Assembly (NCBI GenBank): GCA_022767345.1
Contig: JALEOD010000024.1
Span: 62,001-126,000, forward strand
Source: Emergencia sp.
GTDB lineage: Bacteria > Bacillota > Clostridia > Peptostreptococcales > Anaerovoracaceae
Direction: 5' to 3'
Length of the DNA: 64,000 nt
A model generated the notes under the pieces. The model searched no databases, had not been told where the DNA came from, and saw only the letters and a list, made by a program, of their open reading frames with translations. A program made the translations under genes and the position numbers. How positions within the stretch are numbered: the stretch's first letter is position 1; each line of letters begins with the position of its first letter. Below, piece after piece: positions 28,507 to 36,063 of the stretch.

Positions 28507-28674
28507 ATGAAATATGTAATTATTCCGGTTTCATTTTTATTAGGCTTTTTCGGAATGTGGATGGATGCGGCATTATTCAAAGGTGATGTACATATCTTTG
28601 GGATTATTCTCTTTCTATTACCTTCTATTTTTTGTATCGGAAAAATTTATGATGAGTTTTTTAATAAAGATTAA
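28507..28674 (+). CDS. Tandem small membrane protein, copy 1
   Basis: The 55-residue protein starts MKYVIIPVSFLLGFFGMWMD and ends SIFCIGKIYDEFFNKD, with two hydrophobic segments. GGAGGTG is placed correctly before the ATG. It is clearly a paralogue of the next gene (RYVIIPSSFLLGF ... SIGMIYDKLFN), indicating local duplication. Function unknown. Confidence 0.65.
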   Translation: MKYVIIPVSFLLGFFGMWMDAALFKGDVHIFGIILFLLPSIFCIGKIYDEFFNKD

Positions 28675-28745
28675 AATTATTAATATATATTATTTATTTT
28701 AATTTAGTGCTGATAAATAGGTTTATAAAAAGAGAGGAGTTTTTA

Positions 28746-28889
28746 ATGAGATATGTAATTATTCCAAGTTCGTTTCTCTTAGGTTTTTTGGCATTATGGG
28801 TAAGCGCAAGCATAGATTTTGCAATTATGTGCTTTTTGGTTCCATTAATTTTTAGTATTGGAATGATATATGATAAACTATTTAACTAA
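28746..28889 (+). CDS. Tandem small membrane protein, copy 2
   Basis: The 47-residue protein starts MRYVIIPSSFLLGFLALWVS and ends IFSIGMIYDKLFN. It matches copy 1 at both ends but lacks about eight residues between the two helices. GAGAGGAG precedes the ATG at 28746; the earlier in-frame start at 28707 lacks a site. Function unknown. Confidence 0.62.
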   Translation: MRYVIIPSSFLLGFLALWVSASIDFAIMCFLVPLIFSIGMIYDKLFN

Positions 28890-29024
28890 TTATGAAGAAG
28901 CTCTTAGTAGCACCGGTGAAGTATGTTTTGTCTATAAAGATAGATTGAACTATTATGCTCGAAACAGCGATGCAATGAAGTAAAAGGTAACAAGAATCTG
29001 TTCCAGCTAAGGAGGGATATTTAA

Positions 29025-29237
29025 ATGCAATGTCCATATTGTAAAAATCAAATGGTATCAGGAATGCTTATGGGTCTTCGCAGGCTTGCATGGAGTGAGC
29101 AAGGGAAAAGACGATGGGCATTGTACGAAAAAGAAGGGGAAGTAACCCTTGCCACGGGAGTAGATGTTGCCAAAATAGAAGCATTTAGATGTAAACAGTG
29201 CAGAAAAGTCATCATTGATATAGATTCTGAAAGATGA
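29025..29237 (+). CDS. Small zinc-ribbon protein (DUF6487-like)
   Basis: The 70-residue protein has two CxxC knuckles, CPYCKNQMVSGMLMG at the N-terminus and FRCKQCRKVIIDID at the C-terminus, expected to bind one zinc. Between them, LATGVDVAKIEAFRC resembles the PF20097/DUF6487 pattern seen widely in Clostridia. AAGGAGGG precedes the ATG. Function unknown. Confidence 0.7.
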   Translation: MQCPYCKNQMVSGMLMGLRRLAWSEQGKRRWALYEKEGEVTLATGVDVAKIEAFRCKQCRKVIIDIDSER

Positions 29238-29397
29238 CAAAGTTATTATTAGCAGAAAACAAGATAAAAAGGTAATAGAGGGCGGACTAAGTTTGATCTA
29301 CGCTCTATATTTATATAACATGGAAGCAAATGAACTTCTTGGTTATTTCAAGAGATTATTTTGTTTCGTCCACTTAAGGCGGGAAAGGAGAACCAAA

Positions 29398-29862
29398 ATG
29401 AAGAAACTTATTAGTATATTCTTCGTATTGACAGTAATTTGGGGAATGAACATAGCTGCGTTCGGAGAGACGGATATGGGGAAAGTATCAGAAGAAAAGA
29501 TAATTGCAGAGATTGATCTTACATACTGTCAAACACTGCCGGAAAGTTTTGAGGTGGAAAGAGAAAATGGGGAAACTGTCCATATAAATATAAATCCTGA
29601 CGTATTAAACGATGTCAATGGAAAAATGGTAAAAGAAATTATCGAAGGAAATCATCTTGAAGATGGTAGTGCAATCAATATTGATAATATCGGTTATGGG
29701 GGACAGCAAGAAGAAATGGAGCAGCTTTCTACAGACTCTGAAGCATATTCTAATGCAGATATAGTACAGCAGTCTCGCATCAGCCGCATTTTTTTCTTGT
29801 GTTTGCGTAATTGCCTTCGTTTTTTTGCTTGGGAATGCTTTATGATAACGGGTTTAATATAA
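29398..29862 (+). CDS. Exported small protein, C-terminus possibly frameshifted
   Basis: The start at 29398 (after AAAGGAG) gives 154 residues with a signal peptide (KKLISIFFVLTVIWGMNIAAFG). An acidic mature region follows (IAEIDLTYCQTLPESFEVER; NPDVLNDVNGKMVKEIIEGN). The C-terminal QQSRISRIFFLCLRNCLRFF is strange for an acidic exported protein. A +1 shift at the T7 tract near 29787 would instead give a plain hydrophobic end (CVCVIAFVFLLGNAL). The middle segment is duplicated as a fragment at 26707-26735. Confidence 0.6.
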   Translation: MKKLISIFFVLTVIWGMNIAAFGETDMGKVSEEKIIAEIDLTYCQTLPESFEVERENGETVHININPDVLNDVNGKMVKEIIEGNHLEDGSAINIDNIGYGGQQEEMEQLSTDSEAYSNADIVQQSRISRIFFLCLRNCLRFFAWECFMITGLI

Positions 29863-29925
29863 GGGCAAAAATATTTTGTATAAATTTTATGTAGTTCAAT
29901 GTTGTTATCCATTACACATAAAAAC

Positions 29926-29977
29926 TGTAAATAACCCCCAAATTTTGACCACTTATTGAAAAAAACGACCACTTATT
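29926..29977. mobile_element. Possible IS21-type terminal remnant
   Basis: The sequence begins TG and contains CCCCCAAATTTTGACCACTT, with a second copy of GACCACTTATT 20 bp later (29947-29957 and 29967-29977). Repeated TGACCACTT blocks are typical of IS21-family ends. No transposase gene is nearby, so this would be a solo end. It is a pattern-based guess. Confidence 0.3.
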
Positions 29978-30058
29978 TCTTTTCTGTTGCAATGGCATAT
30001 GATTTCTCTTATAATAAATAATTAACTCATTATAGTATTTTAGCGAAAGGAGAGAACC

Positions 30059-30739
30059 ATGTTTTTTAGAGATTTGAGAAACACTTACAGGGATTTTCTA
30101 CTTGTTCTTTTGGGGATTACGCTGCTTATAACCTTGTTGAACGTATTTAACGTAGGGGCAGCAGCAGGTTCTCTTCTAGCGCTTATTTTTTCAGTGCGGT
30201 ATTTGAATACTTTGCTGTATAAATCTGTTTTCGACAAGGACGGCAGTGTGCTGGACCTGCATGTATCGCTGACGCAGCTGATTTGCAGTAAGACGGCGCT
30301 GTTGCTTTGCTATAACACGGTGTTTATATTGGTATTTTTCGTATGCCAGTATCTGAAAAGGGACTACCTGACCCTTAGCTTCAATCTACCGATTTATGTG
30401 GATTTTGACGGCAATCTGCAGGTCGGGGGTTCTCTGCTTTGGGCAGTTCTTTCTAAAATAATTGGCGGGACTGTTATGTGTTTGAGCTTTTTTCCGTTGA
30501 TGGCGATTTGCTGTAAGAAAATGAAGAACGCAGAAACTGCTTGCAGGGTAGCGTGGTCTGTTTTCTGGCTGCTGAATATTTTTATTGAGTCGTTTCTCCT
30601 CACCCCGCTGCTGGAAATGGGAATTTGGTCTGTTTTTAAGTTCGTCGGTGCGGAGCAGCTTGTCAATTTGCTGCTGGGTGCGATTTATATCGCAATATCT
30701 GCAATTATCTTAAAAAACCAGTATCACTTTTCGGAGTAA
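30059..30739 (+). CDS. Multi-pass membrane protein (ABC-2 permease-like)
   Basis: The 226-residue protein has about six transmembrane segments, starting FLLVLLGITLLITLLNVF and ending LVNLLLGAIYIAISAIIL. The loop around LYKSVFDKDGSVLDLHVSLTQLICSK (tyrosine then a linear-gradient motif before the second domain) resembles ABC-2-type transporter permeases such as lantibiotic-immunity or antimicrobial exporters. No ATPase gene is adjacent, so it is an orphan or a remnant of a larger locus. AAAGGAGAG precedes the ATG. Confidence 0.65.
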   Translation: MFFRDLRNTYRDFLLVLLGITLLITLLNVFNVGAAAGSLLALIFSVRYLNTLLYKSVFDKDGSVLDLHVSLTQLICSKTALLLCYNTVFILVFFVCQYLKRDYLTLSFNLPIYVDFDGNLQVGGSLLWAVLSKIIGGTVMCLSFFPLMAICCKKMKNAETACRVAWSVFWLLNIFIESFLLTPLLEMGIWSVFKFVGAEQLVNLLLGAIYIAISAIILKNQYHFSE

Positions 30740-30812
30740 AAGCGTCCTGTGCTGAGAGGTGAAACAAGAGGCAAATTATTTCCCCAGAGCTGAGTTTTTA
30801 GTGTTGTGCCAG

Positions 30813-30842
30813 TTGCATTAAATGCTGAAAATATGCTATAGT
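30813..30842 (+). promoter_or_regulatory. Promoter of mntA-hepT
   Basis: TTGCAT (30813-30818) and TATAGT (30837-30842) have an 18-base spacer, 20 bp before the ATG of the nucleotidyltransferase gene. Confidence 0.6.
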
Positions 30843-30862
30843 AAATAAAAAGGAGTGATTTC

Positions 30863-31165
30863 ATGTATACGGTAGAATTCATAAAAGAAAAAATCATACC
30901 TGTTGCTGAGTCATACGGCATTAAGAGCATGAGTTTATTTGGCTCCTACGCAAGAGGGGAAGCAGACGATGATAGCGATGTAGATTTGCTGATAGATAAA
31001 GGAGATTTAAAAGGATTAATTCAATATTTCTCTTTTGTGCATGAGTTGGAAGACAGTTTAAATTGTCATGTTGATGTAGTTACAACAGGTATTAAGGATA
31101 AGGATTTCTTAAATAGAATTACAGGAGAGGAGATTTTGCTGTATGAAAAGAGATCCAATGGATGA
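30863..31165 (+). CDS. mntA: MntA-type nucleotidyltransferase antitoxin
   Basis: The 100-residue minimal nucleotidyltransferase has the GSx10DxD motif as LFGSYARGEADDDSDVDLLI (about residues 26-45). In type VII toxin-antitoxin systems MntA neutralises HepT by adding AMP to its HEPN tyrosine. It overlaps the HEPN gene by 23 bp. GGAG precedes the ATG. Confidence 0.88.
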   Translation: MYTVEFIKEKIIPVAESYGIKSMSLFGSYARGEADDDSDVDLLIDKGDLKGLIQYFSFVHELEDSLNCHVDVVTTGIKDKDFLNRITGEEILLYEKRSNG

Positions 31166-31490
31166 TGTCATAACTATTCGTAAAATGCTTAATTATTGTA
31201 AGGATATTGAAGCATTGATGGATAAATATGAGAGAAATTTCCAGTTATATCAAACTGAAATCTCATATCAATATTCTTGCAATATGTGTATTATTCAAAT
31301 TGGAGAACTTGTTTCGCGTTTAAGTGAAGAGTTTTTAGAAAAGCATTCAGAAATCCCTTGGCATGCAATCAAGGCAATGCGTAATCTTCACGCACATGAC
31401 TATGACAATATTAACTTTGAAATTGTTTGGGAAACATTAACGAAAGATATTCCTGAACTTGAAGAAGCATTACAGAAAATTATTATTTAA
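31143..31490 (+). CDS. hepT: HepT-like HEPN ribonuclease toxin
   Basis: The 115-residue HEPN protein has the catalytic Rx4HxY motif as MRNLHAHDYDNINF (about residues 75-88): Arg, four residues, His-Asp-Tyr. HEPN toxins cleave RNA, and the Tyr is the expected AMPylation site for the partner nucleotidyltransferase. All key residues are present, so the pair looks intact. It is the last gene before a terminator facing the histidine kinase gene. Confidence 0.88.
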   Translation: MKRDPMDDVITIRKMLNYCKDIEALMDKYERNFQLYQTEISYQYSCNMCIIQIGELVSRLSEEFLEKHSEIPWHAIKAMRNLHAHDYDNINFEIVWETLTKDIPELEEALQKIII

Positions 31491-31550
31491 ACGATTTACA
31501 CTAGTGAGGCAGCACTAGAAGTTTGTTCCAATCATCAATTTGTTTATAAA

Positions 31551-31580
31551 AACCCTTGATTTTTCGTCAAGGGTTAATTT
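31551..31580. terminator. Bidirectional terminator between hepT and the histidine kinase
   Basis: AACCCTTGA (31551-31559) / TCAAGGGTT (31567-31575) is flanked by an A-run and T-run. A second small hairpin CTAGTG...CACTAG lies at 31501-31518. Confidence 0.85.
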
Positions 31581-32939
31581 TTATAATACTACGATGAACT
31601 TACTGCCTCGCCCAAAGTCGCTTTCGGCGCTGACGCTGCCGCCGTGGGTTTCAGCAATCCATTTTACCATAGAAAGACCCAGCCCAAAACTACCATCTTC
31701 GGCGGTTCTGGCTTTGTCGACTTTATAAAACCTGTTGAAAATATTCGGCAGGTCTTCTTTTTTAATTCCGATTCCGTTGTCTTCCACTGTAATTACAATC
31801 CTGTCGCCCCGACGCAAGGTCAGTTTCACATAGGAGTCTGCGCCGTCTTTGCGATACTTGATACTGTTGGTAATCAGGTTTATAATCATGCGCATGAGCA
31901 GTGTCTCATCGGCATAAATGGAAATTTCCGGGGCAATGTCGCACTGAAGGGCAACACCCTCTTCTTCTGCCATCAGAGAAAGCTCGCTGACGATACTCTC
32001 GCAAAGAATGGAAAGGTCAAAATGCTCCGGCTCGATGGCGTCTGCACGGTTAATGGTGCGGGAAATCTGCAGAAGCTGCTGAATCAGCGACATGGTGCGC
32101 TTGCACTGTTTTTGAATGGTTTCCAGAGATTCCTTGTACTCCGCTGTGCTGCGGTTTTCCTGCAAAGTGTACTCGCACTCGGCCAAAATAACGGAAATCG
32201 GCGTCTTCAGCTCGTGGGAAACATCAGAAGAAAATTCTTTTTCTGCCAGAAAGGCGTTTTCCAGCCGCTCCATCATGTCGTTGAGAGTCTCTGATAAATC
32301 GTAAAGCTCGTCTTTTGCTTCGCCCTGAGGAAGCCGCTTGGATAAATCCCGCCCGGTGCTGATGGTATTTGCGGCGGCGGTGATTTCCGCCACAGGCTCA
32401 AAGGCGCGGTTTGTAATTCTGCGCCCCGCTAAAATAGCTACCAGAAGAAGAAGGGGCAGTACAATCAGAGTAATATAAATCACAGTACGCAAAGTCTGCA
32501 GGGTGCTGTCCATGGCATAAATACCTCTGACCCAGATGCCCTGTCCATTTTCATAAGTGTTGTATAAATCGTAAATCAGCCAGATATCCTCACCAGAATC
32601 TAATTCCTGATAGTCACCGTTTTGCAGCGGCATGTGAGATGGGAAATCCTGCGGAGTGGAACCCTTGATCAGAGTGCCCTCTTCGCCGTAAATGAGAAGT
32701 GTAACACCTTTGGTGTAAGCGTCAAAGTCGTTATCTATCTGAATGATATCATTTTTGCATTCGATGTCATCAAAGGAATTCTGTACAGCCCTCATGAGGG
32801 TGTCCTTAGAAACCAGTGTTGCCTGCCTGCTGGCAGTGAGGAGAAATACGCCGGTCAAAAGCAGGGTAATCAGAATCAGTGTAAGGGAATAGTACAGAGT
32901 AACTCGCTTTTTGATGGAACTGTTTTTCATTTTTATCAT
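31581..32939 (-). CDS. Sensor histidine kinase (OmpR/PhoB-type partner)
   Basis: The 452-residue kinase has TM1 at about residues 13-33 (LYYSLTLILITLLLTGVFLL), an extracytoplasmic loop, and TM2 at about 145-165. A HAMP linker with LPQGEAKDELYDLSETLNDM follows, then HisKA with the phospho-His in FSSDVSHELKTPISVILAE. The HATPase has NLITNSIKYRK, VEDNGIGIKKEDLP and GSFGLGLSMVKWIAETHGG. Its ATG directly follows the response regulator stop. Extracellular signal unknown; the divergent PepSY protein is a likely target or partner. Confidence 0.93.
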   Translation of the reverse strand: MIKMKNSSIKKRVTLYYSLTLILITLLLTGVFLLTASRQATLVSKDTLMRAVQNSFDDIECKNDIIQIDNDFDAYTKGVTLLIYGEEGTLIKGSTPQDFPSHMPLQNGDYQELDSGEDIWLIYDLYNTYENGQGIWVRGIYAMDSTLQTLRTVIYITLIVLPLLLLVAILAGRRITNRAFEPVAEITAAANTISTGRDLSKRLPQGEAKDELYDLSETLNDMMERLENAFLAEKEFSSDVSHELKTPISVILAECEYTLQENRSTAEYKESLETIQKQCKRTMSLIQQLLQISRTINRADAIEPEHFDLSILCESIVSELSLMAEEEGVALQCDIAPEISIYADETLLMRMIINLITNSIKYRKDGADSYVKLTLRRGDRIVITVEDNGIGIKKEDLPNIFNRFYKVDKARTAEDGSFGLGLSMVKWIAETHGGSVSAESDFGRGSKFIVVL

Positions 32940-33617
32940 TTATGTTTCGTCCTTTATTACGTAGCCGAGACCGCGGACGGTCTGAATCAGCTTCACCTCA
33001 AAACCAGCGTCTATTTTGTTTCGCAGAGTGCGGATGTACACATCAATAATATTGCTGCCGCCTTCGTAATCGTAGTTCCAGATGTGATTCATCATTTTGT
33101 CTCTGGAAAGGACAATGCCTTTGTTGTGCATGAGATATTCTAAAATCGCGTATTCCTTGGCAGTTAGGGGAATTTCTTTACCTTCACGAAAGGCGGTCTT
33201 TTTCTCGGTGTCCAGCGTCAGAGGACCTGCGGAGATTTGGCTGTCTACTCTTTCGATGCCGGTTCTGCGAATCATGACGCGGATTCTTGCGGAAAGCTCT
33301 TCCAGAGAAAACGGTTTCGTTAAATAGTCATCTGCCCCGCTGTCAAGTCCCTTTACTTTATCTTCAACGGTGTTTTTCGCAGTGAGCAAAAGCACCGGTG
33401 TTTTTACCTTTTGACTGCGCATGGTTTTCAGCACGGAAATACCGTCAAGACCGGGCAGCATGATATCCAAAATGACTGCGTCGTATTCGGTGCCTGCCAT
33501 ATAGTCGAGAGCGTCAGCGCCGTCGTGGCAGAAATCCACCGCATAGCCCTCCGCTTTCAGATGTTTGGCGACCGTCTGGCAGAGTCTTTTTTCGTCTTCT
33601 ACAATGAGTAATTTCAT
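32940..33617 (-). CDS. OmpR-family response regulator
   Basis: The 225-residue regulator has a receiver domain (KLLIVEDEKRLCQTVAKHLK, phospho-Asp in YDAVILDIMLPGLDG, Lys in TKPFSLEELSARI) and a PhoB-type winged helix (LTAKEYAILEYLMHNKGIVL, SNIIDVYIRTLRNKID). The ATG at 33617 is preferred: GGAG stands 10 bases upstream, and the longer TTG start at 33632 would use that same sequence as codons. It is upstream in the operon with the kinase and divergent from the PepSY gene. Confidence 0.94.
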   Translation of the reverse strand: MKLLIVEDEKRLCQTVAKHLKAEGYAVDFCHDGADALDYMAGTEYDAVILDIMLPGLDGISVLKTMRSQKVKTPVLLLTAKNTVEDKVKGLDSGADDYLTKPFSLEELSARIRVMIRRTGIERVDSQISAGPLTLDTEKKTAFREGKEIPLTAKEYAILEYLMHNKGIVLSRDKMMNHIWNYDYEGGSNIIDVYIRTLRNKIDAGFEVKLIQTVRGLGYVIKDET

Positions 33618-33759
33618 AATAGTTTTCTCCAAATCAGTTACACTAGAATTACACTTTTATTATATTTTATCTGCGAAAAAATACAAGTTCTTTTCAATAA
33701 TCCATAAAATTACTCAAAAAATCTTGAATTCGTGAAACAAGAGACATGACACCGCTTTT

Positions 33760-33800
33760 ATAGTTTTCTCCAAACTATAAAATTTTCATGTTCTTTTCAT
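33760..33800. promoter_or_regulatory. Candidate response-regulator control region of the PepSY gene
   Basis: Tandem TTTTCAT at 33783-33789 and 33794-33800 are 11 bp apart, the helical spacing of PhoB/OmpR-type sites. Just before lies the palindrome TATAGTTT ... AAACTATA (about 33759-33779). Its ATAGTTTTCTCCAAA (33760-33774) recurs at 33619-33633 in front of the response regulator. Control of both genes by the regulator is inferred. Confidence 0.45.
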
Positions 33801-33870
33801 TTTTCGGGTGTATTCTATCCTCATAATAGGGAGAATAAACCTAAGAAAAACATTTTTATGGAGGTACAAC

Positions 33871-35019
33871 ATGGATAAATTTGTGAACAAAAAGACCGGC
33901 ATTGCAGCGGTCATTGTTGCAGTAATCGTGATTGCTGCTATCGTCATATCGACTTCTTTTACACAGGCACTGACCCTGGATGAGGCGAAGGAAATTGCCA
34001 AAGGCTATGTGCCGGCAACGGCAACCTTTGTGACCAGCGAGGAGGAACAGAACAAATACGAGGTGATGTTCCGCGATGACAGCAACAGTGAAGGTTTTGA
34101 GGTAGAAGTCAGCAAGAACACAAAAAAGGTTAAGAAAGTGGAAAGCCAGCTGGACAACGACATGGGCAGCGAGAAAGTAGAACTGAAAGAAGCAGATGTT
34201 GAAAAAATCATCAAAGAAAAGTTTACCGGCGTTACCAGTGTAAGTGTAACCTTGAAGAAAGACAGTGGACTGTACGAATATGAGGCGGATTTTAAATCTA
34301 ATGATTTTTATGGAGATGCAGAAGTACATCCGGTGAGCGGGGCGATTTTAGAAAGTACCGTAAAATATGGTACAGCAGTCACCATTCCCGCTGACGGTAA
34401 GGACGACAGCAGCCAGTCCGGCGAGTTTATTTCTTACGGTGAAGTTGAAAAAGCAGTGATCAAAGCTGCCGGCGGCGGTTTTATCAAGGATATCGATCTT
34501 GAGGAAAAGAAAGGAAATTATTACTACGAAGTTGAGCTTATTAAGGACGGTGTAGAGTACGACTATATTGTGGACGCTAAGACCGGAAAGATTACTTTGG
34601 AAAATGAGCATGATGCGTATTTCGACTACGGTGACGAGAGTGATGAAAGCACCAGCAGCGCAAACAGTGGAAATAACGGCAGTCAGAATTCCAGCAATGG
34701 AAATTCTCAGGGAAATGGTAATTCCAGCAGCGGCGAAAGCGGAAGAATTTCCTTTGAAAAAGCAAAATCCATTGTTCTTGCAAAGATTCCGGGTGCAACT
34801 ATCACTAAGCTGAAGCTGGAAAAAGATGATGGAATCTATGTCTATGAAGGCGAAGCGATTTTAGGAGACTACGAATATGAGTTTGAAATTAACGCATCCT
34901 CAGGCGTAATCATCGACTGGGATAAAGAGCGTATCGATGATGATGACGATGACGACGATGACGATGACGATTGGGATGACGATGATGATGACTGGGACGA
35001 TGACGATTGGGATGACTAA
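33871..35019 (+). CDS. Membrane-anchored protein with four PepSY domains and an Asp/Trp tail
   Basis: The start at 33871 follows GGAGGT and gives 382 residues. One N-terminal transmembrane anchor (GIAAVIVAVIVIAAIVIST, about 10-28) is followed by four PepSY-type repeats at about residues 35-93, 104-168, 186-255 and 297-360. Each has the pattern of a helix followed by a Tyr/Glu-rich hairpin (LYEYEADFK, YYYEVELIKD, YVYEGEAIL). A Ser/Asn/Gly linker lies before the last. The C-terminus is a run of Asp interrupted by Trp, suggesting metal binding. PepSY proteins inhibit or sense proteases outside the cell. It is divergent from the two-component operon. Confidence 0.85.
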   Translation: MDKFVNKKTGIAAVIVAVIVIAAIVISTSFTQALTLDEAKEIAKGYVPATATFVTSEEEQNKYEVMFRDDSNSEGFEVEVSKNTKKVKKVESQLDNDMGSEKVELKEADVEKIIKEKFTGVTSVSVTLKKDSGLYEYEADFKSNDFYGDAEVHPVSGAILESTVKYGTAVTIPADGKDDSSQSGEFISYGEVEKAVIKAAGGGFIKDIDLEEKKGNYYYEVELIKDGVEYDYIVDAKTGKITLENEHDAYFDYGDESDESTSSANSGNNGSQNSSNGNSQGNGNSSSGESGRISFEKAKSIVLAKIPGATITKLKLEKDDGIYVYEGEAILGDYEYEFEINASSGVIIDWDKERIDDDDDDDDDDDDWDDDDDDWDDDDWDD

Positions 35020-35043
35020 AACAGAAGAATAATATAGATAATG

Positions 35044-35100
35044 CAGTCTGCCAGGATTCTGCTGAAGAAATTCATGGTGGGCTGTATTTTTTTCTTTTTC
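35044..35100 (+). terminator. Terminator after the PepSY gene
   Basis: CAGTCTGCC (35044-35052) pairs with GGTGGGCTG (35076-35084) using wobble pairs, followed by a T7 tract. Confidence 0.6.
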
Positions 35101-35178
35101 TTGACAAAATCTTGACTTTTCTTTGGTAAAATGAAAGAAATTGAAGAATTGAGAAAAGAGCAGGAAAGGAAAAGAACA

Positions 35179-35504
35179 ATGACACCCATGACACAGAAGC
35201 TTTTAGTGATAGATGATGAGAAAAGTCTAACAGAGCTTCTTTCTGATCATTTTCGGGAAACCCTTCGCTTTTGATTCTTGATGAGCCGACCACAGGACTT
35301 GACCCTAAAGAGCGAGTGCGTATTCGGGGAAAAATTGAAGAAATGTCTGAGGGGAAAATTATCCTTATTGCAACCCATGTGGTTTCTGATGTACAGTCTA
35401 TTGCAAAGGAAATTATTTTTCTCAAAGGCGGAGAGGTGATAGCGGGGGACAGTTCTGGAAGAAGTTTATCTGGAAATCTTTGGAGAGGAGGCAGCAAGCC
35501 ATGA
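35179..35504 (+). pseudogene. Response regulator fragment fused to ABC ATPase fragment (decayed)
   Basis: Bases 35179-35260 encode a receiver N-terminus (QKLLVIDDEKSLTELLSDHF) that stops abruptly. From about 35262 a second frame reads the end of an ABC ATPase (ILDEPTTGLDPKERVRIRGK, then IILIATHVVSDVQSIAKEII), lacking Walker A and the signature. The junction implies a deletion that removed the rest of the regulator, probably a kinase gene, and the ATPase start. Both pieces are non-functional. Confidence 0.75.
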
Positions 35505-35821
35505 TGAAGCTGATACCTTTTGAGGCAGCCAAGTTCAGGAGAAAACAGATCAAATGCTGGGCGGATATCTGAATCTGAACTTTTTCGGGATATCTGCTTT
35601 TGCTGGGATTTTCGGAGAGCAGCGCATCAGATGCGCTGATGGATTATATTCTGCTTGCGTTATGTATCATTTTGACATTTAGCTGTACTTTTGCTATGGA
35701 ATATCAGGCAGGGGTATGGAATCTTCTGTTTGCCACCGCCTGCGGAAGGCGGCGGATTCAAAAGACAAAAATTGGAATCGCGCTGCTGCCGGTGTACCAG
35801 TTCGGGACATTGGTGGTGTGA
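35502..35821 (+). pseudogene. ABC-2 permease fragment (decayed)
   Basis: After the ATPase remnant a start MMKLIPFEAAKFRRKQIKC runs into an early stop near 35571. A second frame resumes with membrane-like sequence (MDYILLALCIILTFSCTFAMEYQAG, then WNLLFATACGRRRIQKTKIG) typical of ABC-2 permeases, and is cut off at 35821. It belongs with the preceding remnant. Confidence 0.65.
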
Positions 35822-35836
35822 GGGTTAGGATAACTA

Positions 35837-35959
35837 TGTGGAATATGTGGATAAGTATCTCCTCTTAGTCCGTTTGTAAGGGAAAATCCATGGAAAAAGT
35901 TATACACATATATGGACAAGCATGTGGATAAGTTTTCATCGTACCCAAGTTTATCCGCA
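35837..35959. other. Cluster of DnaA boxes away from oriC
   Basis: Two perfect boxes TGTGGATAA (35846-35854 and 35923-35931), the alternative strong box TTATACACA (35900-35908) and TTATCCGCA (35951-35959, 8/9) lie within 125 bp. Looser matches occur at 35825, 35837 and 35912. The stretch is non-coding. It could titrate or recharge DnaA (datA/DARS-like or a B. subtilis DnaA-box cluster) about 32 kb from oriC; function is inferred. Confidence 0.65.
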
Positions 35960-35984
35960 TATATGTTCTTAAATGAAAATGCAA

Positions 35985-36017
35985 AAGGCTGCGCGTCTGA
36001 TTTCAGTGCGCAGCCTT
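35985..36017 (-). terminator. Terminator of the trxA operon
   Basis: Perfect 10-bp inverted repeat AAGGCTGCGC (35985-35994) / GCGCAGCCTT (36008-36017); on the minus strand a T-rich tail follows. Confidence 0.8.
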
Positions 36018-36063
36018 ATTCAAGCCAAATTCAATCTTAATGCCTATTCATCCTGGGTTCCGT

